Shown: in pieces, positions 52,534 to 60,570 of the stretch | Layout: each line of letters opens with the position of its first letter | How positions within the stretch are numbered: the first letter of the stretch is position 1 | DNA from: an uncultured Elusimicrobium sp. | GTDB taxonomy: Bacteria; Elusimicrobiota; Elusimicrobia; Elusimicrobiales; Elusimicrobiaceae | Assembly (NCBI GenBank): GCA_902797165.1 | Contig: CADBRU010000002.1 | Coordinates: 1-64,000 of the forward strand | DNA length: 64,000 nt | Direction: 5' to 3' | Position numbers and translations under genes: made by a program | The notes under the pieces: model-generated | Database searches by the model: none | Seen by the model: only the letters and a program-made list of their open reading frames with translations | What the model was told of the DNA's origin: nothing

Positions 52534-52974
52534 ATGAAAAAATGGTTAAAGAATAAAGCAGGGGTTACTTTGTTGGAAGGACTTATTGCACTATTATTGC
52601 TCTCGATAGTTGCTACGGGGACGTTGGGAGTATTGTTGTCTATTTCCCGCAAAACCAATACCACCGAAATGGAAGCGGCTATGATGTCTGCCATCGAACA
52701 GGCCAGAAACGTGCTTAAATATCATCAGGATGATTTAAGTAATTATAGTGCTTGCGGCGGAAGTGATTATGACGACCTGACTTGTTTTCTGCCGAGTATG
52801 TGTGACAGATATCGGTCCTCTTTTTCATATTCCTTAAATTCTTCATACAAGCATGAAATAGATTTGCCGGACCATGATAAGGATGCTAATTTGACCGATT
52901 TGCTCAATTCCAATGATGAAATTAGTGTTCCGCATTTAACATTTCAAATTTCATGTAACGGATATACTTTATGA
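52534..52974 (+). CDS. PilV/GspI-like minor pilin
   Basis: A 146-aa prepilin with leader MKKWLKNKAG and mature start VTLLEGLIALLLL, the Val1/Glu5/G pattern typical of PilV and GspI-type subunits. A short globular domain contains Cys (YSACGGSDYDDLTCFLPSMC, ISCNGYTL). It starts four bases after the previous stop and overlaps the next gene by 4 nt. Confidence 0.82.
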   Translation: MKKWLKNKAGVTLLEGLIALLLLSIVATGTLGVLLSISRKTNTTEMEAAMMSAIEQARNVLKYHQDDLSNYSACGGSDYDDLTCFLPSMCDRYRSSFSYSLNSSYKHEIDLPDHDKDANLTDLLNSNDEISVPHLTFQISCNGYTL

Positions 52975-53696
52975 ACAAGCACTTTTTTATAAAAAAGAAT
53001 TTTTTAATTCAACGTGCCGGTTTTACGTTGACGGAAATTTTGTTGGCGGTTATGATTGTGGGATTGATCGGGGTGGCTTTGGCCTCTATCTCACGTGCGG
53101 CCGCCCGGGAATCCGGTGTGGGTCGTAGTAAAATTATGCTGCGTAATAATTTATCCAGTTTCGAGCGTCAATTACGCAAAGATTTAAATGCGGCTACGAT
53201 TGTTAAAAGTGTGAAAGGGCCTCTGCAAGACGGAGATGTTTCCGGATCTAATCCTTATGTGGCTCTAATTGAGTTTATCACGAACGGAAAGCGCAATGAG
53301 ACGAATGTTGTTTCTTCCTTGCCCGGTAAAAAGGTAGTTTATTGTTTTAAATTAGGGGCCAATACTAATAATATTGTTCCCGCTACGGCCAGAAGAGGGG
53401 GTGAAATTTTCCGTTTAGAGGGAAATTTGTCAAACGCATACCCGACTTGTTCCGGTTCCACTTATAACACGAATAAAGTTATTTTGAATAACGTAAAGTT
53501 TATCCCTTCCAACTATAACGGAGGGGAGTATCCGGTCCCTTTGTTTGAAAATTATACAAGAGATTATGAAGGTAACACGTATTTGGGTTATGTCAAAATC
53601 AATATTATTACAGAACTTGATTCTACACCGGTAGTTAATGAAGTGTTGGAAGAAATTATTGCTTTACCTACCGAAGTCATTATGGAAGAGGACTAA
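52971..53696 (+). CDS. PilW/GspJ-like minor pilin
   Basis: A 241-aa prepilin with a long leader ending QRAG and mature start FTLTEILLAVMIVGLIGVALA. Length and the LRNNLSSFERQLRKDL segment after the helix resemble PilW/GspJ. The globular domain is larger than in the others and has few Cys. It overlaps the PilV-like gene by 4 nt and is followed three bases later by the next gene. Confidence 0.82.
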   Translation: MNKHFFIKKNFLIQRAGFTLTEILLAVMIVGLIGVALASISRAAARESGVGRSKIMLRNNLSSFERQLRKDLNAATIVKSVKGPLQDGDVSGSNPYVALIEFITNGKRNETNVVSSLPGKKVVYCFKLGANTNNIVPATARRGGEIFRLEGNLSNAYPTCSGSTYNTNKVILNNVKFIPSNYNGGEYPVPLFENYTRDYEGNTYLGYVKINIITELDSTPVVNEVLEEIIALPTEVIMEED

Positions 53697-53699
53697 TGT

Positions 53700-54137
53700 A
53701 TGAATAAAAAAGGTGCTGCTTTGATGCAAGTTTTATTAATCGCGGTCATTTTGGCGGGTATCTCCGCTATGTTGCTGCGGGCCAATTTGTCTACTTCGGT
53801 ATCTTCTCGTAAAACACGTCGTAATGTTTCCGCGCAAATGTTAATCGATACGTGTATGGCGGAAGTAAATATGTTATGGAGTATGAAAAACGAGGAAGCC
53901 ATTCGGCGTGATTTAACGGAACAAACCAATCCCTACATGTTTTGTAAAACATATTCCTCCTATTCGGCAAAATGTACCGAGCGCAGTTCGTCTTATGATT
54001 GTAATATCCCCATAGATGCGGATGGAGACGGAACGTCCGATTTTACATATGTTGTACAAGCCACAATAAGTAAAGATACCACGAATAATAAGTATCAGAT
54101 TAAGTATGAAATAACGGAAGGAAGTGAATACCTATAA
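53700..54137 (+). CDS. PilX/GspK-like minor pilin lacking Glu5
   Basis: A 145-aa prepilin-like protein with leader MNKKG and mature start AALMQVLLIAVILAG. Position 5 is Gln instead of the conserved Glu, as in GspK/PilX-type tip subunits that do not need to neutralise a neighbour's N-terminus. The C-terminal part has Cys (DTCMAEV, MFCKTYSSYSAKCTERSSSYDCNI) and an acidic DADGDGTSD segment that could bind Ca2+. It is last of the six. Confidence 0.8.
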   Translation: MNKKGAALMQVLLIAVILAGISAMLLRANLSTSVSSRKTRRNVSAQMLIDTCMAEVNMLWSMKNEEAIRRDLTEQTNPYMFCKTYSSYSAKCTERSSSYDCNIPIDADGDGTSDFTYVVQATISKDTTNNKYQIKYEITEGSEYL

Positions 54138-54155
54138 GGATAAACAAAACGGCAA

Positions 54156-55571
54156 ATGAAAAAATATATTCTTCTTATTTGTGCGGCTGTATGTGCAAGT
54201 GTTTTATTAGCCCAAATGACAGAGTATCCTTCGTCTTTAGATTCATCTGATGCGGTGGCTGCGCCCCCGTCCAATATCGAATTTTTACGGCGTTCTTTGG
54301 AATCTTCGGATTTGTCGGGCATTGCCTCTTCCTCCGAACCTAAAAGCACTCCCAAACCGGCCTCAACTGCCAAAGCGGCTGATACGCAAACAACTACCGC
54401 GGCCCCGGTCGTGGCAGAAGCCAAGCCGCAGGCGTCTGCCGCTACTCAACCTACCGAGACTGAGACTGATTTGTTGCCGGAAAGAGAAATGACCGCAGAA
54501 GAAGCCGCAGAAGCGGCGGAATTAGATTATGCGGCACGTATGATGCAGCAAGCCAAAAAAGAAGCAAATCAAGGCCGTTTTATTCCGCAAACACCCAATC
54601 AAACAAAGTATGTGCCGCGTGCAAACACACAAGGCAAGGCTTACAACCCCAATGATTATCGTCCGGGGGTGGAGTGGCAACGCACGAACAGTACCCATTT
54701 TATTATTTATACCCAAAAAAGAGACGGGGGAATCGGCTCGTCTAATATGAGCCTGACTTTCGAATCTTCCTATGAAACCTTACGCCGCAATATTCCGTGG
54801 ATGATGTCGGATAAAGTGCGGGTATTTGTGTATCAAGATCACACCAATTATCTAAAGTACGAACCGAATGCTAAGGCTTGGACGCGGGCACTGGCCTACC
54901 CGACCCGCGGGGAAATTGTAGTTTATGATGAACCGGGTAAACAACAGGAATTAAAAGAAGTCTTTACCCATGAATTGGTGCATATTTTTACGCAGAAATT
55001 TTTTGATAAACACAATACCGGCCGTTTGATGACGCCTACTTGGTTAGACGAAGGATTGGCGGTTTACATAGAGGACCAAGCCTATAGCGGCAACAAAGGC
55101 GGTCCTTGGTCCAAAGATTTGAAAACATTAAATTTACGTCCTGATCCTCAATCCGTAGGATTTGTTTCAGCAAATTCCATGAAACCTTCCCGGCCTATGG
55201 GGCGTAAAGGGCGTCCTTTGTATTTTATGCCCTTTGATGAATTTATGAAAGAGAGTTCTCTTTCTACCATGGAAGGGCGCGGTAAAACGCAGGACTGGTA
55301 TTTACAGGCTTATGCTATGGTGCAATTTTTGCTCAATTCCTCTTGGGGAAGTTCTCCGTCTAACCGTATGCAATTTCAGCAGTTTACTAACCTAATTGCC
55401 CAAGGGGAACAAATGCGCGATCCCGTAAACGGATTCCCCGTGAAAGGAGCCGACGGTAAACCGGTGTATCGTCCTTTCTCCGCGGAAAAGGCCTTAAACA
55501 AGGCTTATCATTACACGAACATCGGTGCGTTCGAACAGGCCTTCTGGCGGTGGCAAGCCGGACAACGTTGA
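54156..55571 (+). CDS. Exported peptidase-MA-like zinc metallopeptidase
   Basis: A 471-aa exported protein (signal about 1-20, a possible cleavage at LLAQ). A disordered Ala/Pro/Thr region (about 25-130) precedes a gluzincin domain with HELVH (His272, Glu273, His276) and the third ligand Glu299 in TWLDEGLAVY, the peptidase-MA layout. It starts 19 bp after the last minor pilin with no terminator between, so it is probably part of the pilus operon. A role in processing surface or pilus proteins is inference. Confidence 0.8.
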   Translation: MKKYILLICAAVCASVLLAQMTEYPSSLDSSDAVAAPPSNIEFLRRSLESSDLSGIASSSEPKSTPKPASTAKAADTQTTTAAPVVAEAKPQASAATQPTETETDLLPEREMTAEEAAEAAELDYAARMMQQAKKEANQGRFIPQTPNQTKYVPRANTQGKAYNPNDYRPGVEWQRTNSTHFIIYTQKRDGGIGSSNMSLTFESSYETLRRNIPWMMSDKVRVFVYQDHTNYLKYEPNAKAWTRALAYPTRGEIVVYDEPGKQQELKEVFTHELVHIFTQKFFDKHNTGRLMTPTWLDEGLAVYIEDQAYSGNKGGPWSKDLKTLNLRPDPQSVGFVSANSMKPSRPMGRKGRPLYFMPFDEFMKESSLSTMEGRGKTQDWYLQAYAMVQFLLNSSWGSSPSNRMQFQQFTNLIAQGEQMRDPVNGFPVKGADGKPVYRPFSAEKALNKAYHYTNIGAFEQAFWRWQAGQR

Positions 55572-55591
55572 TTAAATTTAGGATACTTTAA

Positions 55592-55634
55592 AAGGTATTT
55601 TGTCGTCTGCAATTTGACAAAATACTTTTTTTTT
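55592..55634 (+). terminator. Terminator of the pilus operon
   Basis: A stem GTATTTTGTC/GACAAAATAC (extended by A/T pairs, one mismatch) with an 11-nt loop, followed by nine T. The right arm also contains the TTGACA of an overlapping promoter. Confidence 0.75.
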
Positions 55635-55642
55635 GCTATAAT
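55614..55642 (+). promoter_or_regulatory. Consensus promoter at the left end of the phage module
   Basis: TTGACA (55614-55619), a 17-bp spacer containing nine T, and TATAAT (55637-55642), a perfect sigma-70 consensus. It lies about 105 bp before the small terminase gene. Confidence 0.65.
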
Positions 55643-55648
55643 ATATAA

Positions 55649-55676
55649 ATACAAACAGCCCTGTTTGTATTTTTTT
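55649..55676 (+). terminator. Hairpin plus U-tract at the predicted transcript start
   Basis: ATACAAACAG, CC, CTGTTTGTAT, then seven T in a row (counting the last stem base). It begins seven bases after the -10 box, so it would be the 5' end of the RNA and could act as an early attenuator. Confidence 0.5.
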
Positions 55677-55747
55677 GTCCTCTTTTTGTTCTGCAGTAGT
55701 ATTCTGGTTATTTATTTTGTTGCTTACTTCCTATCAAGGGGATATTT

Positions 55748-56260
55748 ATGCCTAAAAAATCATTACCGATGTCGGCAGATTTGTTTGGCACGGTCGAAAA
55801 TACCGTGCCGGTGCAGTCGCCAATCGTTGTTGCGGCCCGAAAATCGGCCCCTAAACGCGTTAAAAAGAGAAAAGAAGGATGTCCTTATCAGCCGGAGTTT
55901 GCGGCACGTCTGCTGGCGTTTTTTGATGTGCCGCCCTTTCGAGTGACGGAAGTGCAGAAAAAGGACGGGTCTATTACTCTACTAGAAACCGCTTCGGAAT
56001 TACCTACTTTTGCGGCTTTTGCCCGGCAACTGGGGGTCACGCAGAAACAACTCATGCAATGGGAAGAAGAACATGCCGACTTTGCCGAAGCCGCCAAAAA
56101 AGCGCGTGATTTACAGGGGGATATTCTGATTCAAAACAGTTTGCGGGGCAATTATTCTGCCTCTTTTGCGGTATTTACTGCCAAAAATATTTTGGGTTGG
56201 ACCGACGGAAAGGAAATGCCGGTACTGCCGCAAACCCTGGTGGTAAGGTGGGAAAAATAA
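55748..56260 (+). CDS. Phage terminase small subunit
   Basis: A 170-aa DNA-packaging protein. A basic N-terminal part (RKSAPKRVKKRK) is followed by a helix-turn-helix region (LPTFAAFARQLGVTQKQLMQWEEEHADFAEA, about 90-120) and LQGDILIQNSLRGNYSASFAVFTAKNILGW, the helical oligomerisation pattern of Gp3/terminase small subunits. It recognises phage DNA and hands it to TerL. Its stop overlaps the TerL start by one base (TAATG). First gene of the phage module. Confidence 0.82.
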   Translation: MPKKSLPMSADLFGTVENTVPVQSPIVVAARKSAPKRVKKRKEGCPYQPEFAARLLAFFDVPPFRVTEVQKKDGSITLLETASELPTFAAFARQLGVTQKQLMQWEEEHADFAEAAKKARDLQGDILIQNSLRGNYSASFAVFTAKNILGWTDGKEMPVLPQTLVVRWEK

Positions 56261-57585
56261 TGCCACGCAAAAAGAAGTCTGCTTCTGATATTTCGGTGGT
56301 AATTCCCTATAAGCCGCGATATCCGCAGACGATTATTCATCCGGCGCTGGAAAGCCACCGCTTTAGTGTGCTTGTTACACACCGGCAACTGGGCAAAACC
56401 GTTTGTGCAATTAATCATTTGCTTAAATGTGCCTTGCAAAATTCATTACCGTCGGCACGTTATTTTTATATTGCTCCGTTTTTAAAACAAGCCAAATTAA
56501 TTGCGTGGGATTATATTCGGCGGTTTTCCGCCCCGATTCCGGGAGTTAAATTATCCGAAACGGAGTTGTGTGTCAGTTTGCCCACAGGTGCAAAAATTTG
56601 GTTGTTGGGGGCGGATAATCCCGATGCTTTGCGCGGTACGTATGCCGACGGAGTAGTTTTGGATGAATATGCGCAAATTAAACCTGAGGTGTACGATGAA
56701 ATCATACGGCCGATGCTACTATCGCGGCAAGGGTGGGTTGTTTTTACAGGAACGCCGAAGGGACAAAATCAATTTTATCAGTTATATCAAGCGGCTCAAA
56801 AAGCCATGCAGACCGACCCGGAGCATTGGTGGTGCGGCGTGTTTCGTGCCGACGAAACAGGCATTATTTCTCCTGCCGAATTAGCCGAACTGCAACGTCG
56901 TACGCCGGAGCATTTGTTTCGGCAAGAATATTTATGCGATTTTACCGCCGATGCCGAGGATATCTTTATTCCTATGGATTTGATTTCACAGGCTTGCGGG
57001 CGCAGTTATGCGCCGGCCGAACTTGCGTATGCGCCCAAAATTATCGGCGTAGATCCCGCGCGTTTCGGGGCGGATAGAAGCGTTATTTTTAAGCGGCGCG
57101 GTTTGCAATCTTATCCGCCGGAGATTTACCAAAAAATAGACCAAATGCAACTGGCAGCCCATGTAGCGGCGGCCATTAAAAGTTTTGCACCGGACGGCGT
57201 GTTTATTGACAGCGGTTGCGGAGGTGGCGTGATAGACCGTTTGCGTCAACTAGGTTTTGAAATTACGGAAGTTAATTTCGGCTCCTCACCGATAAAAGCC
57301 GGACAATATGTTAATAAACGTGCCGAAATATGGGGAAATATGAAGGCATGGCTTGAGGCGGGGGGAGCCTTGCCTGCTTTGCCGGAACTAAAAGCGGATT
57401 TATGTGCGGTGCGTTATGATTTTGATGCGGCGGGGCGGCTGCGCTTAGAAAGCAAAGATATACTTAAAGCACGTTGCGGACACAGCCCCGATTTGGCAGA
57501 TGCGCTGGCCCTTACCTTTGCTATGCCGGTGCAAAAAAGGTCTTTGCACAGTTGTTTCGCACGTAGCGATTACGACGTATTGTGA
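56260..57585 (+). CDS. Phage terminase large subunit
   Basis: A 441-aa packaging motor. The ATPase has a Walker A-like HRQLGKT (Arg42 to Thr47), Walker B VVLDEYAQ (Asp135, Glu136) and a coupling motif VFTGTPKGQNQF. The RuvC-like nuclease has IGVDPARFGADRS (Asp265), FIDSGCGGG and ADALALTFA. It cuts and pumps phage DNA. The start at 56260 abuts terS; the longer frame from 56197 overlaps it. A pilin gene interrupts the usual step to portal. Confidence 0.92.
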   Translation: MPRKKKSASDISVVIPYKPRYPQTIIHPALESHRFSVLVTHRQLGKTVCAINHLLKCALQNSLPSARYFYIAPFLKQAKLIAWDYIRRFSAPIPGVKLSETELCVSLPTGAKIWLLGADNPDALRGTYADGVVLDEYAQIKPEVYDEIIRPMLLSRQGWVVFTGTPKGQNQFYQLYQAAQKAMQTDPEHWWCGVFRADETGIISPAELAELQRRTPEHLFRQEYLCDFTADAEDIFIPMDLISQACGRSYAPAELAYAPKIIGVDPARFGADRSVIFKRRGLQSYPPEIYQKIDQMQLAAHVAAAIKSFAPDGVFIDSGCGGGVIDRLRQLGFEITEVNFGSSPIKAGQYVNKRAEIWGNMKAWLEAGGALPALPELKADLCAVRYDFDAAGRLRLESKDILKARCGHSPDLADALALTFAMPVQKRSLHSCFARSDYDVL

Positions 57586-57602
57586 CTCCTTTTTTAAAAA
57601 AA

Positions 57603-57650
57603 CTGAAAAAAAGGCTTGACAAACGCAGTTTTTTTTTTTTTAAGAATAAT
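57603..57650 (+). promoter_or_regulatory. Pilin promoter with T13 tract (copy 2)
   Basis: TTGACA (57616-57621), AACGCAG and 13 T (57629-57641), identical from CTTGACA through T13 to 37790-37816. The best -10 box is poor at 19-bp spacing (TAAGAA), with AATAAT further downstream (57645-57650). Confidence 0.5.
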
Positions 57651-57703
57651 TATTGTAGTAGTTTGCATAAAAAATTGTATATTATGGGAAAAAGGAGAAA
57701 ATT

Positions 57704-58195
57704 ATGAAAAAAGGTTTTACACTTATCGAACTATTGGTAGTTGTTTTGATTATCGGCATTTTGTCTGCTATTGCTTTGCCGCAGTATCAGGTAGCGGTAG
57801 CCAAATCGCGTGCCGCCACTGTGTTGCCTGTGTTAAAAAATATGAATGATGCGGCCAAGATATATTATATGGGAAATAATACTTATGTGACGGATCTTCG
57901 TGATTTAGATATCGAATTGCCAAGTGGCGGAGAGTATAATAATGACTATACCGAAATGACCTATCCCCATCAGAAATTCAAATTATGTGCCGTCTGTAAT
58001 ACAGATGGTAGTATGCAGGCTTATCCCGATACGACGGGTTTACCTGATTTGTATATAGAATTTTATTACGGCGGAAATAAGATGTGTTGGGCTTCTGCTA
58101 CTTCTACTTTAGAAAATAAAGTTTGTAAATCTTTGGCGGGCGCCGGTGATACTATTACCAGTGGTTCTCGCAAAGGATATGTCTTGAATTTTTAA
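57704..58195 (+). CDS. Type IV pilin lying inside the phage module
   Basis: A 163-aa pilin with leader MKKG and mature start FTLIELLVV, ending the helix in ALPQYQVAVAKSR, nearly identical over 28 residues to the chromosomal pilins at 33411 and 37864. Its nucleotide sequence over that stretch differs at many synonymous sites, so the copy is not recent. The globular part has Cys (KLCAVCNTDG, KMCWAS, KVCKSLAG). GGAGA precedes the ATG. It sits between the terminase large subunit and portal genes with its own promoter, a position where phage morons occur. Confidence 0.9.
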   Translation: MKKGFTLIELLVVVLIIGILSAIALPQYQVAVAKSRAATVLPVLKNMNDAAKIYYMGNNTYVTDLRDLDIELPSGGEYNNDYTEMTYPHQKFKLCAVCNTDGSMQAYPDTTGLPDLYIEFYYGGNKMCWASATSTLENKVCKSLAGAGDTITSGSRKGYVLNF

Positions 58196-58223
58196 GAGAC
58201 TTTTTCTTCTTACTAACAAAAAA

Positions 58224-58266
58224 CTTGACAATGCTAACAAAATATGCTATAATTAGCATTGTCAAG
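58224..58266 (-). terminator. Perfect 14-bp inverted repeat, terminator of the minus-strand small gene
   Basis: CTTGACAATGCTAA and its exact complement around a 15-nt loop. On the minus strand it is followed by six T, making an intrinsic terminator for the 58-aa membrane protein gene. It also encloses the plus-strand promoter at 58225-58253 and could act as an operator. Confidence 0.7.
58225..58253 (+). promoter_or_regulatory. Perfect-consensus promoter for the phage structural genes
   Basis: TTGACA (58225-58230), a 17-bp spacer and TATAAT (58248-58253). It would produce an mRNA that crosses the small minus-strand gene in antisense and reaches the portal gene at 58581. Confidence 0.65.
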
Positions 58267-58300
58267 TATAAACCTAATAAATTCTTATTTTAGACGATAA

Positions 58301-58477
58301 TTATATCGTTCCTATCATTAAAAACGTTAAGACAGATACTAACAATACTGTCAAAACAATCGAAATCCAAGTTGCTTTCTTTTTGCTGCCGCGCGGAAAC
58401 ATAGCGCGGGTAATAATATAAAACCCCGGCAGTGCCAGTAATGCTGCGAAAATCAAAATTGCAATTAAGCCACCCAT
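58301..58477 (-). CDS. Small two-helix membrane protein, antisense in the phage module
   Basis: A 58-aa protein starting MGGLIAILIFAALLALPG. Two membrane helices (about residues 3-25 and 36-56) flank a basic loop (FPRGSKKKATW). GGAGG lies six bases before the ATG at 58477, and a 14-bp intrinsic terminator follows on the same strand, so it is a complete minimal gene. A longer frame starting at 58490 on the same strand is out of register and lacks these signals. It could be a holin-like or small regulatory membrane protein; nothing proves either. Confidence 0.7.
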   Translation of the reverse strand: MGGLIAILIFAALLALPGFYIITRAMFPRGSKKKATWISIVLTVLLVSVLTFLMIGTI

Positions 58478-58580
58478 GGTGCGCCTCCAAATAGTTGTTT
58501 CTTATATACTAATAAATTTTGTTTTTGTTTGTTCGTTTCTTTTTAATGAGTCTGATTAATTTATCTTACAAAGGGGAATT

Positions 58581-60143
58581 ATGAATCAAGAAAAAAACCT
58601 ATCGGCGGAAATTTTCCGCCAAGAATACGACCGTATGAAAGCCGACGGACAGGAATGGCAAAAAACGTGGAAGGAATTATCCCGTTTTATTGCGCCGACC
58701 CGCGGATTTTTTGAGGGAGATAAAGCCAACGATGGTAAAAAAATCGATCACCGCAGTTTAATCGATTCTGATCCGCTGCTGGCGGTGGAAGTATTAAGTG
58801 CGGGTATGGTGTCGGGACTGACAAGCCCAAGCCGCAGTTGGTTCGAACTTAGCCTTTCCGACGGGCAATTAAATAAACAAAGTGATGTAAAAACATGGCT
58901 CTATGAGGTGCGCCGACGCATGGAAGATGTGTTTTCTCGCTCCAACTTGTATCACGTTTTGCATGGGTTTTATCAAGAAATTTCCGTGTTTGGCACGGCG
59001 GCATTTTTGCTGGAAGAAGATTTTGACCGGGTGATTTCTTGCCGCAGTTTTACCGCCGGAGAATATGTATTAGGGGCGGATGCCAAAGGACAAATTAATT
59101 CCTTCGGGCGTGAGTTTTTTATGACCGCTTCCCAAATGGCCGAACAATTTGGCAAGGAAAATTTGCCGCTCTCTATTCGTCGCGCCGCGGAAGAAAAACG
59201 CACGCAGTGGTTTAAGGTGCTGCATGTAATTATGCCCAATCCGCAAGCAAATGAAAATAAATTAGATGCCGCTCACATGCCTTTTGTGTCTGCTTATTTT
59301 ACACCGGAGGGGCATTTGTTAAAACGCGGGGGATATCATGAATTTCCGGTAATTGCGGCCCGTTGGGAAGTTAAAAATTCGACGGATATTTACGGACGCG
59401 GCCCGGGGTGGAAGGCCTTGGGTGATGTAAAAATGTTGCAGAAAATGCAAAAAACAAAACTCATTGCCCTTGATAAAAATACCAATCCGCCCATGATGGT
59501 ATCTTCAAATGTGCAAGGGGAAGTAAATTTATTGCCGGGCGGTCTGACCCGCTACAATGGTACGACGGACGCCGCCGTAAAACCCGCCTATCAAGTGCCG
59601 GTTGATCTTCATGCGTTGGAAGCCAGTATCGAGAAAGTTAAACAAACCATTCGCAGCCAATTTTTTGCAGATGTGTTTTTGATGTTAAGTGCGCAAAATT
59701 TTTCACACATGACTGCGACCGAAGTAGCTGAGCGGCATCAAGAAAAAATGTTAGTGTTGGGACCGGTACTGGAACGACTTAAAAATGAATTATTAGATCC
59801 GCTTATTGAGCGTACATTTGCCATTATGATTCGCCGAGGGGTACTACCTTTCCCGCCGGAAAATATGCAAGGACAAGACGTTAAAATTCATTATGTGTCT
59901 ATGATTGCACAAGCCCAAAAACAAAGCGGTATGGCGGCTATCGAACAAGGCATTGCCTTTACCGCCCAACTGGCTCAAGCCAATCCGCAAGTGTTGGACC
60001 GTGTCAACTTTGATGCGGCCTTGGAAGAAGGACTTGATTTATTGGGGGTGCCCGCGGTGATGTTGCGCTCGCCAGCAGAAACTTCGCAGTTGCGTGCGCA
60101 ACGTCAGATGGCAGAAATAACTGCAGTCACGACTCCTAAATAG
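58581..60143 (+). CDS. Phage portal (head-tail connector) protein
   Basis: A 520-aa podovirus-type portal. N-terminal FRQEYDRMKADGQEWQKTWKELSRFIAPTRG and SLIDSDPLLAVEVLSAGMVSGLTSPSRSWFEL are typical of the head-to-tail connecting family, as is the VFGTAAFLLEED segment. The C-terminal part contains SHMTATEVAERHQEKMLVLGPVLERL. It forms the dodecameric DNA gate in the head. AAGGGGA precedes the ATG. About 120 bp with two hairpins follow before the next gene. Confidence 0.9.
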   Translation: MNQEKNLSAEIFRQEYDRMKADGQEWQKTWKELSRFIAPTRGFFEGDKANDGKKIDHRSLIDSDPLLAVEVLSAGMVSGLTSPSRSWFELSLSDGQLNKQSDVKTWLYEVRRRMEDVFSRSNLYHVLHGFYQEISVFGTAAFLLEEDFDRVISCRSFTAGEYVLGADAKGQINSFGREFFMTASQMAEQFGKENLPLSIRRAAEEKRTQWFKVLHVIMPNPQANENKLDAAHMPFVSAYFTPEGHLLKRGGYHEFPVIAARWEVKNSTDIYGRGPGWKALGDVKMLQKMQKTKLIALDKNTNPPMMVSSNVQGEVNLLPGGLTRYNGTTDAAVKPAYQVPVDLHALEASIEKVKQTIRSQFFADVFLMLSAQNFSHMTATEVAERHQEKMLVLGPVLERLKNELLDPLIERTFAIMIRRGVLPFPPENMQGQDVKIHYVSMIAQAQKQSGMAAIEQGIAFTAQLAQANPQVLDRVNFDAALEEGLDLLGVPAVMLRSPAETSQLRAQRQMAEITAVTTPK

Positions 60144-60261
60144 CAGAACAAAAAAAGAAACGGGGTTTCGCCTAAGAAGGGTGGCCTAAAATTAACGAGC
60201 GCCCCTTGGCGAAGGGGAGAGGAAAGGACGTCATTTTCCTCTCTACCCCGAAGGGAAATAT
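60144..60261 (+). other. Intergenic hairpins between portal and the Bbp19-like gene
   Basis: CCCCTT/AAGGGG (loop GGCG) followed by GAGAGGAAA/TTTCCTCTC (60217-60225 and 60235-60243). Neither is followed by a T-run. They could be RNA-processing sites in the late mRNA. Confidence 0.4.
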
Positions 60262-60570
60262 ATGAGTAAACGATCTCGTGAAAAAAGAAATACAGCCGAT
60301 TTGGCTTGCCTGTTAAAGTTACCGCAAGGCCGACGTGTTTTGTGGCGTATCATGCAAGCAGCACGTTTGGATGAACACGGTTTTGTCCCCGCAGATCCGT
60401 ATGCAACGGCTTTCCATTGCGGACAAAAAAGTATCGGCCTTTTTTTACAGGCAGAAATTGCCCAAATTTCGCCGCTGATGTTAGCGCAAATGCGTGCGGA
60501 ATATATTTCAGAGACCACCTCTGAACAAAATCAAATTAATAAAGAAAACGAGGAAATGCACAATGTCTGA
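60262..60570 (+). CDS. Bbp19-like phage protein
   Basis: A 102-aa protein with the pattern of the Bbp19 family: GRRVLWRIMQAARLDEHGF, an aromatic loop, then HCGQKSIGLFLQAEIAQISPLMLAQMRAE. The family is small, widespread in podovirus head modules and of uncertain role. It lies between portal and the scaffold-like gene, as in phage BPP-1. It overlaps the next gene by 8 nt. Confidence 0.8.
   Translation: MSKRSREKRNTADLACLLKLPQGRRVLWRIMQAARLDEHGFVPADPYATAFHCGQKSIGLFLQAEIAQISPLMLAQMRAEYISETTSEQNQINKENEEMHNV

Noticed and set aside
55572-55747. Search for a phage attachment site at the left junction
   Set aside because: No tRNA gene lies at the junction and the right end is outside the window, so direct repeats cannot be compared.
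58290-58490. 66-aa minus-strand frame in the phage module
   Set aside because: It overlaps in a different register the 58-aa frame 58301-58477, which has a GGAGG site, two membrane helices and a terminator.
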